Shown: positions 22,742-36,897, numbered from the stretch's first letter. The stretch is DNA of 64,000 bases from Cladosporium sp. IMV 00045 (GCA_001931905.2 MSJI02000663.1:1-64000), one strand, 5' to 3'. The notes: generated by a model not told the origin, from the sequence alone. Made by a program: numbers and translations.

Positions 22742-23518
22742 GGTTGTGTTGTGGCCCGTATGTGTATCTTGTCAGTGTTCAATGCCAGTGAGATGTGATG
22801 TTTGGGAGCTGTGCAAGGACGGGCAAGGTGAGTGTTGTCAGTTGTACTTGATCCTTTGATGATAAGGTAGTCACTATAAAGACCAGATCGACACCTTTAT
22901 GTATTTCACATCTTCCCTAAGTACGTCGCGTCGTCTCCGCCAGAGACCCCAGAGACCCGCCGTGACATGCAGCAGTGATTGGTATAGAAGGTGACGTTGG
23001 TCGGGGATCGAATGATTGCCGCCAGAAGCCGAGCGGAGTTTTGCTTCACAAACAGTCACGTGAGCGGTATTTCCCAATCAAGCAGGCGTCGACCGCCCGC
23101 GAACACGGACCGGCATCTCCACTGACCGCCCAGCCATTCCAACCTCAATGCCCCTCCTCGACGGCAGAATAGCCCCACTACCTCCGCAGCTCTGGCTCTC
23201 GCCTATATTCAAAAGAGCATTTCTTCCACATCGTGATGTTGTTGATAGGTCTTTTCGACCGGTTGTGCCCTCCAAGCCTGCGGCGTTGGCATCTGCATGG
23301 GTTCAAATCCTAGTTGGTAGGCGAATCGTCCCGTCTACTGCGAAACCTATTCATCCGTGTCCTGTTTGTTCTAGCCTGAGAGCTTCGATACGGGCGAAGG
23401 CAGGTATTTACGTAGGGCAATTCTCCCCTCTTCTAGCAAGTTGTTATCCTCATCTCTTCTTTTACTGCCAATTGTACCACAACGAATTCTCTCACGAACA
23501 CGCTACAGATCAGCCAAC
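22742..23518. other. Intergenic region between divergent genes
   Basis: Separates the DUF1479 gene (minus) from the beta-glucosidase gene (plus). It contains both promoters. A TATAAAG stands near 22875 on the plus strand, far from either start. No gene was recognised. A GGTTCAAATCC string near 23297 is reminiscent of a tRNA T-arm but has no matching stems. Confidence 0.4.
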
Positions 23519-25129
<1,611 letters not shown>

Positions 25130-25145
25130 GTAGAGTAGGCTTGCA

Positions 25146-25315
25146 GTAGCTCGAGTTTTGCGTATACTACATATTGCCACAGTGACATCGTCCATGGCTG
25201 CCGTTCTTGAGGGCTGGCGTCGCTTCAAGTGTAGCTCGAGTTTCGCGTATACAACATACCGCCACAGCAATATGATCCATGAGCGCCATTTTCCAGGGCT
25301 GGCGCCACTCCAAAG
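25146..25315. repeat. Two-copy 85-base tandem repeat
   Basis: Two diverged direct copies, 25146-25230 and 25231-25315. Both start GTAGCTCGAGTTT and share CGTATAC, the GCCACAG block and GGGCTGGCG. They begin 16 bases past the beta-glucosidase stop. Confidence 0.75.
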
Positions 25316-28300
25316 TCTTTTCGCTTTCGGTACGCTCTTCCCGCCGTCGGTACCGACCTTGAGAGATCGGTTGGCGCCGTGCCGTGTCTTGTCAAGTCAC
25401 AGCCAGGACATGCCGTTTGTAGACCTATAAGTGTTCCTCCCATATCTCGGTTCGCAGTTCCAATGCCTGAAGAGAAATCTGAATAGGAGACTGGCGAACT
25501 CACGGCGTCTCTACATTTTCACATTCAGACTCGTCTACCAGCTGGCAGAATCCTCGGCTCCCCATTCCGTTGTCCCAAGTAGGCCCTCAATTGTGTGATA
25601 GTCTTCGTATTGCGTCTTGCCACGACATTCACATTCAGACCTGGATGGCAGTTGCAGGCCAGTTGCCTCGCCTGATCCTACCTCGGCTCTCGTGGTCACC
25701 ATGTCTACACTTCCGCGAGAAGAACAACTGCCGTACCCTTGTCTCAATTCCACATCAAAAGGATAAATTTCAGCTGGACGCCTGGCGCCAGTTGCCAACG
25801 GCTCTTCTGTCGGCTTATATGAGCGAGCTAAGCGCGAGAGCAAGGCATTGATTGCCACAATGCTTTCGACGCAGCCGAGGCGCAGACCATACCGTTCTCG
25901 AGCATAACTCCGTCAGCGGTTTGTAGAAAGTCGGTAAAGCACGCAAGCTCGTCAAAATTCAGCCCTGAAACATGATTGACGCAAGACGGTGACTCTTTAT
26001 ACATAGGCGAGAGTTCTGCAGGAAACCCTAAAGCCCGCAGGATTTGATTCCCTGTTCCAGAGATCTGTTGTTGACTCGCTTCGCGTGACGACGCCGACAG
26101 TACGGTCTCCCTGACTCGGGCTTGACATGCAGAAGTATGGTAAGCATTAGCGATGATTGACAACATGCTGGTGAAGATCATGGCCGGGTGGAACGGCTGT
26201 GTGACCCAAAAGGCCCCAGCCGCTCGGCCGGGAGGGGGGTTAGAGTACCACTCAACTCACGGCACATGGTAACAGCGGATTCGACGGGTCGCACTGGGAC
26301 CGGTGAACGATTCCTCTGATCCAGGTATAGCAACCACTCGAGCCATCATAACTCTGTAAGCGATGTCTTCCAGGAGGCAGAGGTATGTTTCAGAATATGC
26401 AGCCTCAAAGTATGATGATTTGCAATTATCGTCAGATATCCTATGCGAACACGTCGGACGACACGGAATTGACGAATGCCCTCGTTGTGTCAACCGAGCC
26501 GCCAGTGCTATAATCAGCACATACCATCGGTTAGAGAAGTCCTCAATCATGAACAACATCTGCTTCCACGCGAGCAAAGCGAAGCGATCTGGGTTCGCGA
26601 TAGACACTCCTACCACTTGTCAGAAAAACATGCTATGTTGGCGATTCAGTCAAGTCGAAAACCTTGAGAGGTCTACGTGCGAATCTTCCCGACTGCCTCC
26701 AAAAGCGTTGGGAACATAGGCTGCTTCTTTGTTTTTTTCTGTTGCTAATCACACCTGTATCAGTGATTCAGTAGTGCTACACCTGCGGAAGCAAAGGGAA
26801 GCGAGCGTGAGGGCACCAGCCGTGATGATGCCGTCAATAATGGCCACGCAAACGGCAGATCTGGTCCTGTGCACCCTTCGCGAGACTTCACTTCGAATCA
26901 AATTGTTGACATGCGGCCCACCGGCTCACGGCCCACCCGCAGCCATCTGCAGACGCGAGAGTAGGTCTTCAATTAGAGTTTCCCGGCAAGCGGCAGGTGA
27001 ATCCTGCCACACGAGGCATGCCTGTTGTGTTTGTATGTGGCGCCTAACTTTTTCGCTATGTCTTCCAGAACGCATCGCGCACGTGTCGGCTGTTTGATCG
27101 GGGCTCGCTTAGAGTGAAGCCATCGTGGAACTGGTTGCGATGTCGGCATTCCTTCAAGACGCTTGAGATGTATGAGATTGAGAACCCTCCCACCAGCAAT
27201 ACGAAGATCAAACACGATGACAGTTTCGCAAGGCAACGTTTGCAACAGCAGAGCGGGCCTGTGGGACCAACACGACTGACTTACTCACACATACTTGCCA
27301 AGGGCGCTCTCCACGAAGACCTCAGGGTTTCTCCAGTGCCCTAAGATGACAGAGTTAACAGTCGTCACTCAGGCTGCCAATCCAACCGCCCTAGGATACT
27401 CTAAGGGTCAGGTGACCTCAGTGAAGACTGGGGAAAGAGGGTCTATCACGGTTCGTATCCGGATCGTCGGTCGAAAAGGGGTCGGAGATGATACTGTTCC
27501 TGGAATCCGCGACTACGCCACAGAGTAGCCTCATAAGGTCGACCAACAAACTGCTCTATCATCTCGGAGATAATCCGCTTCCGAACGGACTGCACCAAAC
27601 GAAGTGCAGGAGGTACATCCAGAAGTCTCTATGGCCAATGATACTTCGCAACAGAATTGCCGGAAATCTGCAAAAGCCAATTCGCACATGAGCATCAAGC
27701 TTCGCAATATACCATACTGGGGCTACGCGAGCTGATACACGATCGCGGTGCCCGACTTCAGTATGCGTTTGCCTCGTTTCAAACATGTCAACAAACACGG
27801 CGGGAGACCGCGGACAGGTTTGAGCATTGCCAATCAACGTGGCATCCCTGCGACATATCTCGGCTCCACTGTTTTGGGGCGCCGACGAACTGCTTCGAGA
27901 AGCCCACAGATATACCAGAAAGGAGCACGGGATTTACAGTCCTACTCTTGGCAGGTACAGGCGGTTACAAATTGAGCCAAGTAGAACGACCAGTGCCATC
28001 GCCGGGCCTTGGCCCTTCTGCCCTTCCAAGTGCCTTCTATTCAAAAAAGCAAAAGCTTGAGCCCTAACAGAATTATTCAGTCATGCACTCCACTTCTGCG
28101 ATTTACTACAACGGCCACTGCTAGCAGTCAGGGCAGCGTTCGAGCGACAACGAGACTCCTCTGGGCACGGCTGGCCAAATCTACTTGAGTCAAGTTGAAT
28201 GATACTTTCACCGTCACAGGCACGACACTCGTGACTCTTGAGTCCGATGCGCGGAGCAAACGTCTCACAGAACGCAATGTGATGCTTTGGCGTGCGGTGA

Positions 28301-29540
28301 TGAAGATCAAACGAAGAGAAGCGGCTCATGGCCCATGCTGGTGAGATAATGATAATCACAAAAGGACGTCAATGTAAGGCCGGCAAATCCCCGCCTATGC
28401 TCCGGCAAGTATGGTCAACTCGCTTGGCTCAATTAAATTGAGGGCGAGCAAGGGATATCAAGATGGAGGTCATATTGTCGTGTGCGCAATGGCAACAATA
28501 ATGTTAGAAGCATATTGCAGAGCTGTACGTTGACGCAGCAGACGAACTGAAGCGTTGCGCGGCAGCTCGATGCATGCACCAAAGGACGTGATTCCTTCAG
28601 ACGTCGGAAGTCGGAGACATGGAGCCACTGAGCAAAAGCGATTTTGGCCATTGGACCAGCAGACCAGCCACAGTTCTCTGCCGCAACGTCTGAGAGTGTA
28701 AAACTCTACCTCCGTACAGAACTGCCCTTGTTCGAGCACGAGCCTTGGTGTCTCAAACATGGAGCCGCACGTGGTATATATTGAGCCCCCCGAGTTGCTC
28801 TGACGAAACGGCGGAAGATGATTCCGTTTGTAAGGCCAAAGTTCTCACATAGCCCATGCCTGGTCTTGAGTGGCTGATTATACAAGGCCGAGGGGATGCA
28901 ACGAGTTGAGCGCTTTGGCCGCTTTCTGCATCTTCTTAGCGGCGCACGATGCACTGCGTTGAGTTTATGGCAAGGTTTGGGGACGCGCCGCGAAGGTTGG
29001 TACCTTGAGTAGGGTTCTGTCAGAACACCCAAAGATTCAAACCTTGCTGGCTATTTACCGGGAGCACGTCGTGTAAGCACCGACAGCCTTGAAGGATGAG
29101 GTTGATGGCGGTCTGAAGGCTCATCCACGGTCGCCGCCATCTTCACAGCACTCGTGAGTGGAGATGCTCTCCAATTTCATCATCCGAGGTGGGCCGTCGG
29201 CGACCGCTGCCGCAACGGCTCGCGCAGGGCCCCTTTCTTCACCTTGGGTGGGGGCGAGAGCCCGTCTGGTGTGCCTGTCCAGCCTCACAAGTCATGATCT
29301 AGTATGGGAAAAGGCAGGGCTCCAGGCAGACGTGCCCGAAGGATGATGGGCGGTCAATCATCGTGGGTTTGTGAAGTCTGCCCGACGGTAACTTGGGCCT
29401 TCCAGCCAAGCAGGACGCTCTCACTGCCTGCGTCAGGCCTGTTGAAGCCGCAGGAAGGGATCGACCATCGGTGTGCATGTTGACCGTCGATATAGAGGCA
29501 GCCTTCCTGACCGTTACGTCGAGCTTCGGTCCCATTATCC

Positions 29541-29572
<32 letters not shown>
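29541..29572. repeat. (TCA)n microsatellite
   Basis: About ten perfect TCA/ATC triplets in a row in the gene-poor region. Confidence 0.9.
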
Positions 29573-29573
<1 letters not shown>

Positions 29574-29988
29574 CAACCCTTACTACCCTCCTATCACCCA
29601 CCCCGTCTTGTTTCATCCGCGCACCTTCGTCACTGCTAAGCAGCTAGCGGTATTTTGATGCCGCACGCCACGTTTCTGCACTGACTATCATCCTGCCTTG
29701 GTGTCGAAACCAAAATAGAGCTAATGCGTCCATCCACGTGCGCTCCCAGCTCGACCTCAAACTTATAGCCACAGCATCCCACCCTTGCTGTTCCTGTCGG
29801 ATAGCGATATTAAACTACGTCTAACAGCCGAACGCACGCGCAAAACAGTAGCGGCGATCATTTTGCCGACCTGAAATACACTTGGAAGTACAATCATATA
29901 ACGCGGTCGCTGCCAACAAACCTTCTTTGACCACTGGACACCACCAACCTGAATCGCTTCCACCTCATACAACGATCAACCTAATCCC

Positions 29989-31406
29989 ATGACTTGCGTT
30001 GTGGCCTCATCCTGGAATCCCTTGAGTACGTCTGTCTCATGGTCATCAATGAATCCGCATCCGGCCGATTCGTACAACGCCAGCCTTGAGCGAGCACCAT
30101 CACATGGTTACGCCTCTTCCGGCTCAGAGCAGCCCAAGAAGTCGGGTTCGACCACGAAGAAGCGCGCCTCTAGAGCCGGAACACGCAGCGTTAGCACTCT
30201 CTCTGCTGCACAGCTGGAACGTAAGCGAGCGAATGATCGAGAAGCCCAGCGAGCGATTCGGCAAAGAACGAAGGACCACATCGATGGCCTAGAGAACACC
30301 ATCTCGGAGCTGCGTCGATCACAGGACGCCAGCGAGAGAATCGCTGCTGCTGCAAGACAGCGCAACAGAGAGCTCGAGGAGGAAAATGCCTACATGCGTA
30401 TGAAGCTCAGTGAAGCTGGGTTGGCAATCGATCTGCCTCCGCCTTGTAAGTTTTCAATTGCCTTTTTCGATGCAGATGTCAGAACAGAGCATCACTGACA
30501 CAGTCAGCCTCGCGTCCGCAAGACCCATCTCTCTTGACAGCGCACACCTCGTCGCCAGCAACTCAAGCGTCAGGTGCCAGCATTCAACGCCCTGCGTCAA
30601 CCTCCACTTCAAGGAGCTTCTCAGGAACACATCCCGGAACTTCTGGGTCCTGGCAGCAACAACAGCCACAATCGCAAGTCCCGCGAGGTAGCTATAGCGG
30701 CCTTACCAACCTTCCGCTTGCTGTCCCTGGCAGTGCACCCATTCCGCCACAGCCTGGCCTCACCACATGGAGGTCGCACGACAGCGCTCAGCCTGTTCCC
30801 CCAATTGCTGGTGAAATACATCCACCGGCTCGCAATGCGTCAAGCTTGCCTTACAACGCGCCTCAATCTGAAAGACCGCAATGGCAAGCTACGACTTCCC
30901 AATACCCATACACAGTATCTGAGCAACCCGCTCAGACACAGTATCAGGCTCCTCCGCAAGCTGCTCCTCAGCAAGCCCCTCAACAACAGCATTCTCCATA
31001 TGCCCAGCCGCCTCTGCAGAATTATCCCCAGACACAGCATCCTTCGCAGCAGCACCAGCAGCAGCACCAGCCTGCGTACCACCCTCCACAGATGCCACCA
31101 CAAACGGAGTTCCAAAATCTCTCCGTTTCCGGTAGTCCGGCCTCTTACTCCGTGTCCGCGCCAGTTTCCCAAGCGTTTGTGCCCAACCAACCTTACCAGG
31201 TTGCACCCCTGCACTCTACCGAATATCAACAGCATCACGCGCAGGTGCCGCCTCCCCTACCCGGCCCTGCTTATCACTCGACGGCGGGTGAACACACATA
31301 CTCTGCGCCTCCACAAGCCCAGCAACAGCCGCATCAACAGTCTTCGATGCATTACCGAGATGATTCTGGGAGGGGTTACCCCCTGAGCCACTATCCTTCG
31401 GCGTGA
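29989..31406 (+). CDS. bZIP transcription factor with Gln/Pro-rich C-terminus
   Basis: Two exons, 29989-30445 and 30508-31406, with a 62-base intron (GTAAGT...GTCAG, branch CACTGAC). The product is 451 residues. The basic region is ERKRANDREAQRAIRQRTKD (about residues 75-95). It carries the fungal N-x-x-x-Q/A-A-x-R type core, with leucine-zipper heptads after it (IDGLENTISELR and onward to about 145). The C-terminal half is low in complexity: Gln- and Pro-rich (QAPPQAAPQQAPQQQ), a typical activation region. It should bind DNA as a dimer in the nucleus; the target genes are unknown. The acceptor at GTCAG, not the earlier ACAG, is needed to keep frame. Confidence 0.85.
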
Positions 31407-33051
31407 ACGGATCGCAGCCGTTCCAAGGCCCGATTTTCAGATGTTGACAGATCTGAATTCGGCGATAAAGAGACGTGTTCTTTCACGAACGGCGGTCAAG
31501 TTTCTTTCTGGATTCTGCGGCTATTCAAACAAGTCCTGCTCGCGTACAGTAACATACTGTGAAACGGCCTATAGATACGCTCGGACAATGATGACATCAC
31601 CAAAAGTCGATCGTTCACAGATCATAGCCTCACAAGAATACCTCCGAAGCAGAGTAGGAGGCACCATGTTGGAACCATACCATACCGTCTACCGCAACTC
31701 CGCCTTTCCGTCCGGATTTGTGCAATCGGCCTGTGGAAGAGGACATCCAATAAGGTGGCAAGATTGTCTGCACATCGCCCGCGGACCAATACAAGCAGCC
31801 AATCAGATCACGCTTCAAGTACCGGAGTCCGGCTCCGCGCTTACGCTTAGGTCTCTTTGGACGTTGCGACTATGATCTAGGGTCAGCATAGCAAGATGAG
31901 GACCTGCTAAGTCACCTTAGGAAGTCAGGAAGGCATCAGGTGGCCGAGAGGAAATCCGAAACGAGCGGTCACGCAGAACGTGCAAAAGTAGTGCAGACGC
32001 ACAGGCTGGCTCACTTGTTTTCTTCTGCTGGCGCACGCGGGCACACCTCGGAAAAGCATCGACTTTTCGCAGGAGCTTTAGAAAAGGAGCATGGACACGG
32101 CTTGGAACAGTACGAAGATCGACGAAGAGCATGGGTTTTGTTTTTTCTGGCGGCATGGCATTTAATCTTTCTGTTGCTTTGCTTGCATTTTTAGCGCTCG
32201 TACCATTAGTTAATATAACCCATTTCCTATGTTGTAATGTTTTTGCATTAGACGTCACACGATAATAGAAAAGGGTGATGGAACGCACTTGAGATAGGAG
32301 TCGCTCCACTTCGGGAACATTATCGACTCCCACAATCTACGGATCATACTCTCCGTCATAGCTGTTTGGTTTCCCTTTTGGCAGATCAGCCTTAGGTGGC
32401 TCGGAGACGAGGACATCGTAAGTCTCGTATCCCGAAGTGTCTGTATAGTCTTGTAGGGCCAGGTATTTTGATATATCCCAAACAACTGCCGCCCATCGCT
32501 GCTCAGATGTTGTCCCACGGCGGACTCAGTAGCGCGCAAGAATAATATCGTAAGCGAGATAGCCACGCTTATAGCGCAATCGTCGTGACAGCTTGGCGAG
32601 AATAGCAGCGTGGATCATGTATTACTATGGCCACGTTGATTATAGTTCAACAAGGCGGCCTCACAAGGATATCGCGGCTTAGGGGCCCCATATCGGGCAG
32701 TTGGAGGGAAATGGAAGAAATAGTGGCTGAGCGAATTATATTTCAGTCGCCGCGGTACTTCCAGCCGGAAATCTCAAAGTCTACTGGTCACTGACTGCCG
32801 GACCCTACTCCGCAAGGCTGTGGAATGAGAACGGGATCTGATCAAATGGATCTGTGGGGTGTCGTTACACCGGTAGCCTCGTTGCGAGAGTAAAGGAGAT
32901 TATTGCGCAAGCATTGAGCACCATAGTGCATATGTTAGATAGGAGAAAAGCACCGAGTTGCGGAACTCGGAGGTACGCCGGGAGATGTGAAGACGGCACT
33001 AGACGGCTGAAAGAACGAAGTTTCCCTAGTAGGATCGCACCCTAAAAATTA
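31407..33051. other. Intergenic region between convergent genes
   Basis: The 3' flanks of the bZIP gene (plus) and the oxygenase gene (minus). Frames such as 31441-31875 and 31917-32333 show no domain-like features. Nothing else was recognised. Confidence 0.4.
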
Positions 33052-34253
33052 TTACGCGCCAACAAGAGAAGGGCTGTTGTTCTGCGCTACCGCATCCTTC
33101 ACCGCCACAGGCCTGGAATCCCTGACATGCGCCGCATCCGCGGCTTGCTGCTTTCTGACCTTGGCGAGCAGATCGGGGTACCACCTCTCCGACACATCGG
33201 GATGACTTTTCACCCGATTCATCAGAGTCGCTTCTCCTAAATGATTCCACTTGCCCTTTACGAATGTGAATTCTACGTCATCTTTGCGGCCGCCTTCGCG
33301 ATCGAGAATCTCCTCGCGTAGCGCGCGTACGTGCAAAGGGACGTCCATCGACTCGAACTTGGCGTCGTAACTCACTCCTTGGAAGAAGGGAATGCTGAAG
33401 CGTGGCCCTTGACCTGCTTGTGGCGACAGTACACGGTGAGTCGTGCTGGCGCATACACCGCCCGTGAGAGCTTCTAGACCTTGACCGATGGCGACGACCA
33501 ACGTGCCACGAATAGGTGGGCAGTCGATCCATTCGCCTTTGGTGTTCTGGGCCTGGAGTCCCTTGACTTCACTAGCTTGAAGGAGGTAGCTCGTGAGCAT
33601 GCTGTCCTTGTGAGGGCCAACACCTTGGCCAACACCAGTGCCGTTGTCGGGATATTTGACAATCTTCAGCTTGTGTTGTTGTTCCTTGTCGAAGAAACGG
33701 TCGAACGCAGTGCTGGGTAAGCCTAGGCTTTCCGCAATGAGATTTGTGAAGAGTATGCTGACATTAGACATCTGGCGCATGTACTCCTCGTATACTGGTC
33801 GGAACGAAGGCAGCAATTCCGCGTTGGGCCACTGATTGGGGCTCAACAGGTTATGATATATTGGAGCCTCCGGTCCAGGAACTTCATGTGGTGTGCTCAG
33901 ATCGATCTGCTCTCGCCAGTCTGCCTTGAAAGCCGTTATCTCGTTGCCCAGCTGGATTGGATGTCAGCTACATAGACCTGTCATCGCGGGCTCAGATCGC
34001 GTACTCTGGAATACCCCAAGAAGCTTTTCGCATTCTTCATCTCGATGCGTAGCTTTTCGTCTTCTGGCAGGTCGAAAAAACTGATGCCTTGCTCGCAGAC
34101 CTTGTCATAAAGATCTTGGTTGATCCCAGTGTTCTTGATGTACAAGAAACCCACGTGAAGTAGGGCATGCTGCAGTTGCTGAAGAAAGTCCGGCTTGGTG
34201 GCCTCATCTCTCGCCAGCGCCAGATCTAAGATTGGTATTTCCTGAAAAGCCAT
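33052..34253 (-). CDS. 2-oxoglutarate/Fe(II) dioxygenase, isopenicillin-N-synthase-like
   Basis: Two exons, 34005-34253 and 33052-33951, with a 53-base intron (GTACGC...TCCAG, branch GCTGAC). The product is 382 residues. The N-terminal DIOX_N half starts MAFQEIPILDLALARDE and has the HVGFLYIKNTGI motif. The catalytic core has HKD (about H197 and D199, the HxD pair), a distal His in STTHRVLSP (about H255), and the 2OG-binding RFSIPFF (RxS) shortly after. All iron and co-substrate ligands are present, so the enzyme should be active. Fungal relatives act in primary and secondary metabolism; the substrate is unknown. It lies about 1.3 kb from the secreted repeat-peptide gene. Confidence 0.88.
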
Positions 34254-35580
34254 AGCACTCAGTATCCGCTTCGAGGCTGTGCTATGATGCGATAGTCCGG
34301 CTGGCTTTCGCGATTCGCTTTAATGAGAGCTCGTTCAGGCTGCGATCAGCTGTAGATGAAGTAAACTCCCACAGCAGTCAACGCGGTGAACTTGGTGACA
34401 AAGAGCATCAACACAGCTGCGAATAGTACCGGCTCCATTGCGTGATTACGGAGTAGAGACACGTCTTCGGGTATGGGCAGATAGTTATCCGCAGCTCTCC
34501 ATTCATACCCCGCTTGCTTGTTGCCTTGGGCAAACTGAGTGATGAGGTCTACTTAAACTTCCCGCTGCCGTAGCTTTGTGTAACCCGAGCATGCATCACA
34601 CCACCTTTCACGCGTGTCATCTCTCAAACCCTTGGTCACTCGTGCTTCAACATGACCGGTGGTCAATATCGGTAGCAATCTGTTGATGTCAGCCTCACGA
34701 ACCAGGTGGCACGCGTCGCAACCAACAAACACGTGTGACCGGCCTACAGGGCTCTGCGGCAAGCCTACCTGTGTAACCGCTCTCTTGGATGTCCAACGGT
34801 ACTGCAAATGTCAAAAACGTCCTCTAAGAGTCCACGCCAAGAAACAGCACGCGGTAACTCTATCAGGAATACTGTCCAAGGAGTGACTACAGCTATAGCC
34901 CAAATCTTACGTTTGAGCAGTGGGAACTTCTCTTAGTGCAAGAGATCTGGGTCGAATGCACTTTATGCCAACATCGAGCACATATGCCTCAGTGAGCTCC
35001 TTATGCAAAGACAGGTTGACATAGTACAGGTCGTCATGCAACGCGATGATGCGCAACATCACGAGCTCGACACGTGCAACTGCTTCGTACCGCGACTCAT
35101 GATTCACGAAATATGGAATGATAAACCAGAACAAGCCATACCACTCTCGAGAGACCAGCATGGACAGATTCTGCACAAATGCGAGCCCGAGTGCATATTT
35201 GTAGCGGGCCAATGTACCGGCAACCAAAAGATCCGATATTGCTCAATTCCATCGGACCCTATAACACGCTTCACATAAGGCATACCAGCGCGCCATAGAC
35301 AACGTGCACTGATGAAACCGTCCCCCGGATCACCGCTTTCCGTCCATATCACAGCGCCGGCGCGCTCTGGGCCACTCTTTTGCCTCTCGTGTAATCTCAT
35401 TAAGAGAGCGTTATTGCAGCGGCCGGATCAAAACGCCGTACAGCCAAGATTCTTGGGCGCGTACTATGTACAAGATGATAAAAAGGAGTGAGCGCCCTTT
35501 TGCTACCATTTGCGAAGTCACTGCAAGAACGTTCGATCAGCCAACTGCGTACACTCCTTTAATGCGAACGACCCCAAAAC
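34254..35580. other. Intergenic or unrecognised split coding region (minus strand)
   Basis: No gene is certain here, but the minus strand has protein-like text in pieces. One frame, 34907-35227, reads LHDDLYYVNLSLHKELTEAY and ends at a GTAAG donor-like site near 34870. Farther on come LLEDVFDICSTVGHPRERL and TKGLRDDTRERWCDACSGY. Finally a frame with a hydrophobic tail, MEPVLFAAVLMLFVTKF, stops near 34350. They could be exons of one unrecognised or decaying gene. A GATAAAAAG (35477-35485) about 100 bases before the next ATG may be a TATA-like element of the repeat-protein gene. Confidence 0.3.
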
Positions 35581-36478
35581 ATGAAGATTGCCATTCTAGC
35601 TTTCGCGGTGGCGGCTGTCGCTCTGCCCACTGCACCTGCGGCTAAAGCAGATCAACTCACTGCGAAGCGACAAGTAGCCGAACTACTCGATGCCATCCCA
35701 GTGAACGTCGGTACATCTCTCAAACGACCGAATGGCGATGTGATCGTAAGTGAATACCCATCTCACGTCAACGACATATCAATCAAGACACGCTGACCAT
35801 ATTTCTCTTCCCAGGGCATCCTCAAAACGCGCCAGGAGGCCGAAAGTGTCGATAACATCAGCCCAGAGGATCTCACATCCAGCAAAAACCCCAACCCCAA
35901 CCACTCATCAAGACAGACCATCGACCCCTCCTACCTCGAGCGAGCCGACTACCTGCACAACGCCGCCCGGCGCATCGCACCCGAAGCCTCCCCGAACGAC
36001 CTCGCCCTGTCGAAACGCGAAAGGAAAGACTTTGACGACATCCTACCTCGAGCGAGCCGACTACCTGCACAACACCGCCCAGCGCATCGCACCCGAGGCC
36101 CCAACAAACGACCTCGCCCTGTCGAAACGCGAAAGGAAAGACTTTGACGACATCCCCCTCTCCCAAGTCGAAAGCTTCACCGGCAACGCCATCACAGACG
36201 CCCCCGACGCCGTGGGAGGCATGCCCCTGACGAAGCGCTCCGACCGCGCGCTGAACGGGATGAGCGCGGAGGAACTGCAAGGCGCAGCGCAGGGTGTTGT
36301 TGACGAGAAGCCCGTGACTGTAGGCGTGCCTCTTGAGCGTCGCACGCGACACGAGCTGGACGAGTTGACCGTTGCTGAGATCGTGGGGGCTTCCGAGCAA
36401 GCTGCTGCTGAGGATCCGGTCGTGGTGGGGATGCCCGAGGAGCAGGCGGAGGCGCTTGTGCCGGATGTGGAGATGTGA
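35581..36478 (+). CDS. Secreted Kex2-processed repeat protein (KEP-like), copy A, frame broken by a 112-base tandem duplication
   Basis: Exon 1 (35581-35745, 55 codons) starts with a signal peptide, MKIAILAFAVAAVALP, then TAKR and SLKR dibasic sites. The 69-base intron ends at 35814 (branch CGCTGAC). Exon 2 (35815-36478) opens GILKTRQEAESVD and carries units ending in LSKR or LERR. A 112-base segment (35929-36040) is tandemly repeated (36041 onward). As 112 is not a multiple of three, the exon-1 frame runs into a stop soon after. The second frame, open to 36478, holds the rest of the units (KRSDRALNGM..., GVPLERRTRHELDEL..., ending VPDVEM). Apart from the indel it is the same gene as copy B. 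The precursor should enter the secretory pathway and be cut by Kex2 after KR/RR. The peptides' role is unknown. Confidence 0.7.
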
Positions 36479-36564
36479 GAGGTTCGGTTCGCTGAGACCT
36501 CTGGTCTACGTTGCGGGCAGCACGTTCAAAAGGGAAGAGCGAGGTTTGTATAATAAAAAGAGGA

Positions 36565-36582
36565 CCACTTTCCAGAAAGTGG
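36565..36582 (+). terminator. Perfect 8-bp hairpin in 3' region of copy A
   Basis: CCACTTTC and GAAAGTGG are separated by two bases, about 87 bases past the stop. The same stem recurs after copy B with a changed loop. It may act in 3'-end formation or mRNA stability; that is inference. Confidence 0.5.
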
Positions 36583-36897
36583 ATGCCTCGAGTTTTCTTA
36601 TTTGTTTTATTTCTTATGTGTGCTTTGAAACAATATTGACACCTGAAGCGAGCGAGCTTGAGCGAAAGCGAGTGTAACAAGTAGTCAAGAACTACATTTC
36701 CTGATTAACTAAAAAGAAGAAAGACAAAAAACAAGAAACTCCAACCGTCCATTTCCCAAATCCATTTAAAGAGTATGTTGTGCTGTTGTGGAAAACCCCT
36801 GAGCCGAGTATGAGGAGTCCCGAATTTCCAATCCAAGCCGCCCGGCGAAACATGTACGAGAGTCGTGTGTCAAGCAAGAAGCGCTGCGAAGAATGCT

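Larger units (their letters stand above)
25130..29988. other. 4.9-kb gene-poor region with small repeats
   Basis: I find no gene here that I can support. Short frames occur on both strands, the longest about 120-136 codons, without recognisable domains. Two that look slightly protein-like are minus-strand 25828-26181 and 26257-26616. The base composition is like that of neighbouring genes, not AT-rich as in RIP-mutated transposons. Contents: a two-copy 85-base repeat right after the beta-glucosidase, a (TCA)n microsatellite at 29541-29572, and a small Cys-rich frame on the minus strand near 28081-28329. Confidence 0.4.

Noticed and set aside
21926..22798. 290-codon plus-strand frame
   Set aside because: Antisense to the DUF1479 gene, whose conserved motifs are clear on the minus strand.
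23280..23330. tRNA-like T-arm (GGTTCAAATCC)
   Set aside because: No acceptor, D or anticodon stem can be folded around it on either strand.
25828..26616. Minus-strand gene in the gene-poor region
   Set aside because: Two frames of about 117-119 codons look weakly protein-like, but no domain, signal peptide or consistent splice sites support them.
30574..31386. 270-codon frame overlapping bZIP exon 2
   Set aside because: It is a shifted frame of the Gln/Pro-rich region, Arg/Leu-rich and without features. The bZIP frame is fixed by the splice.
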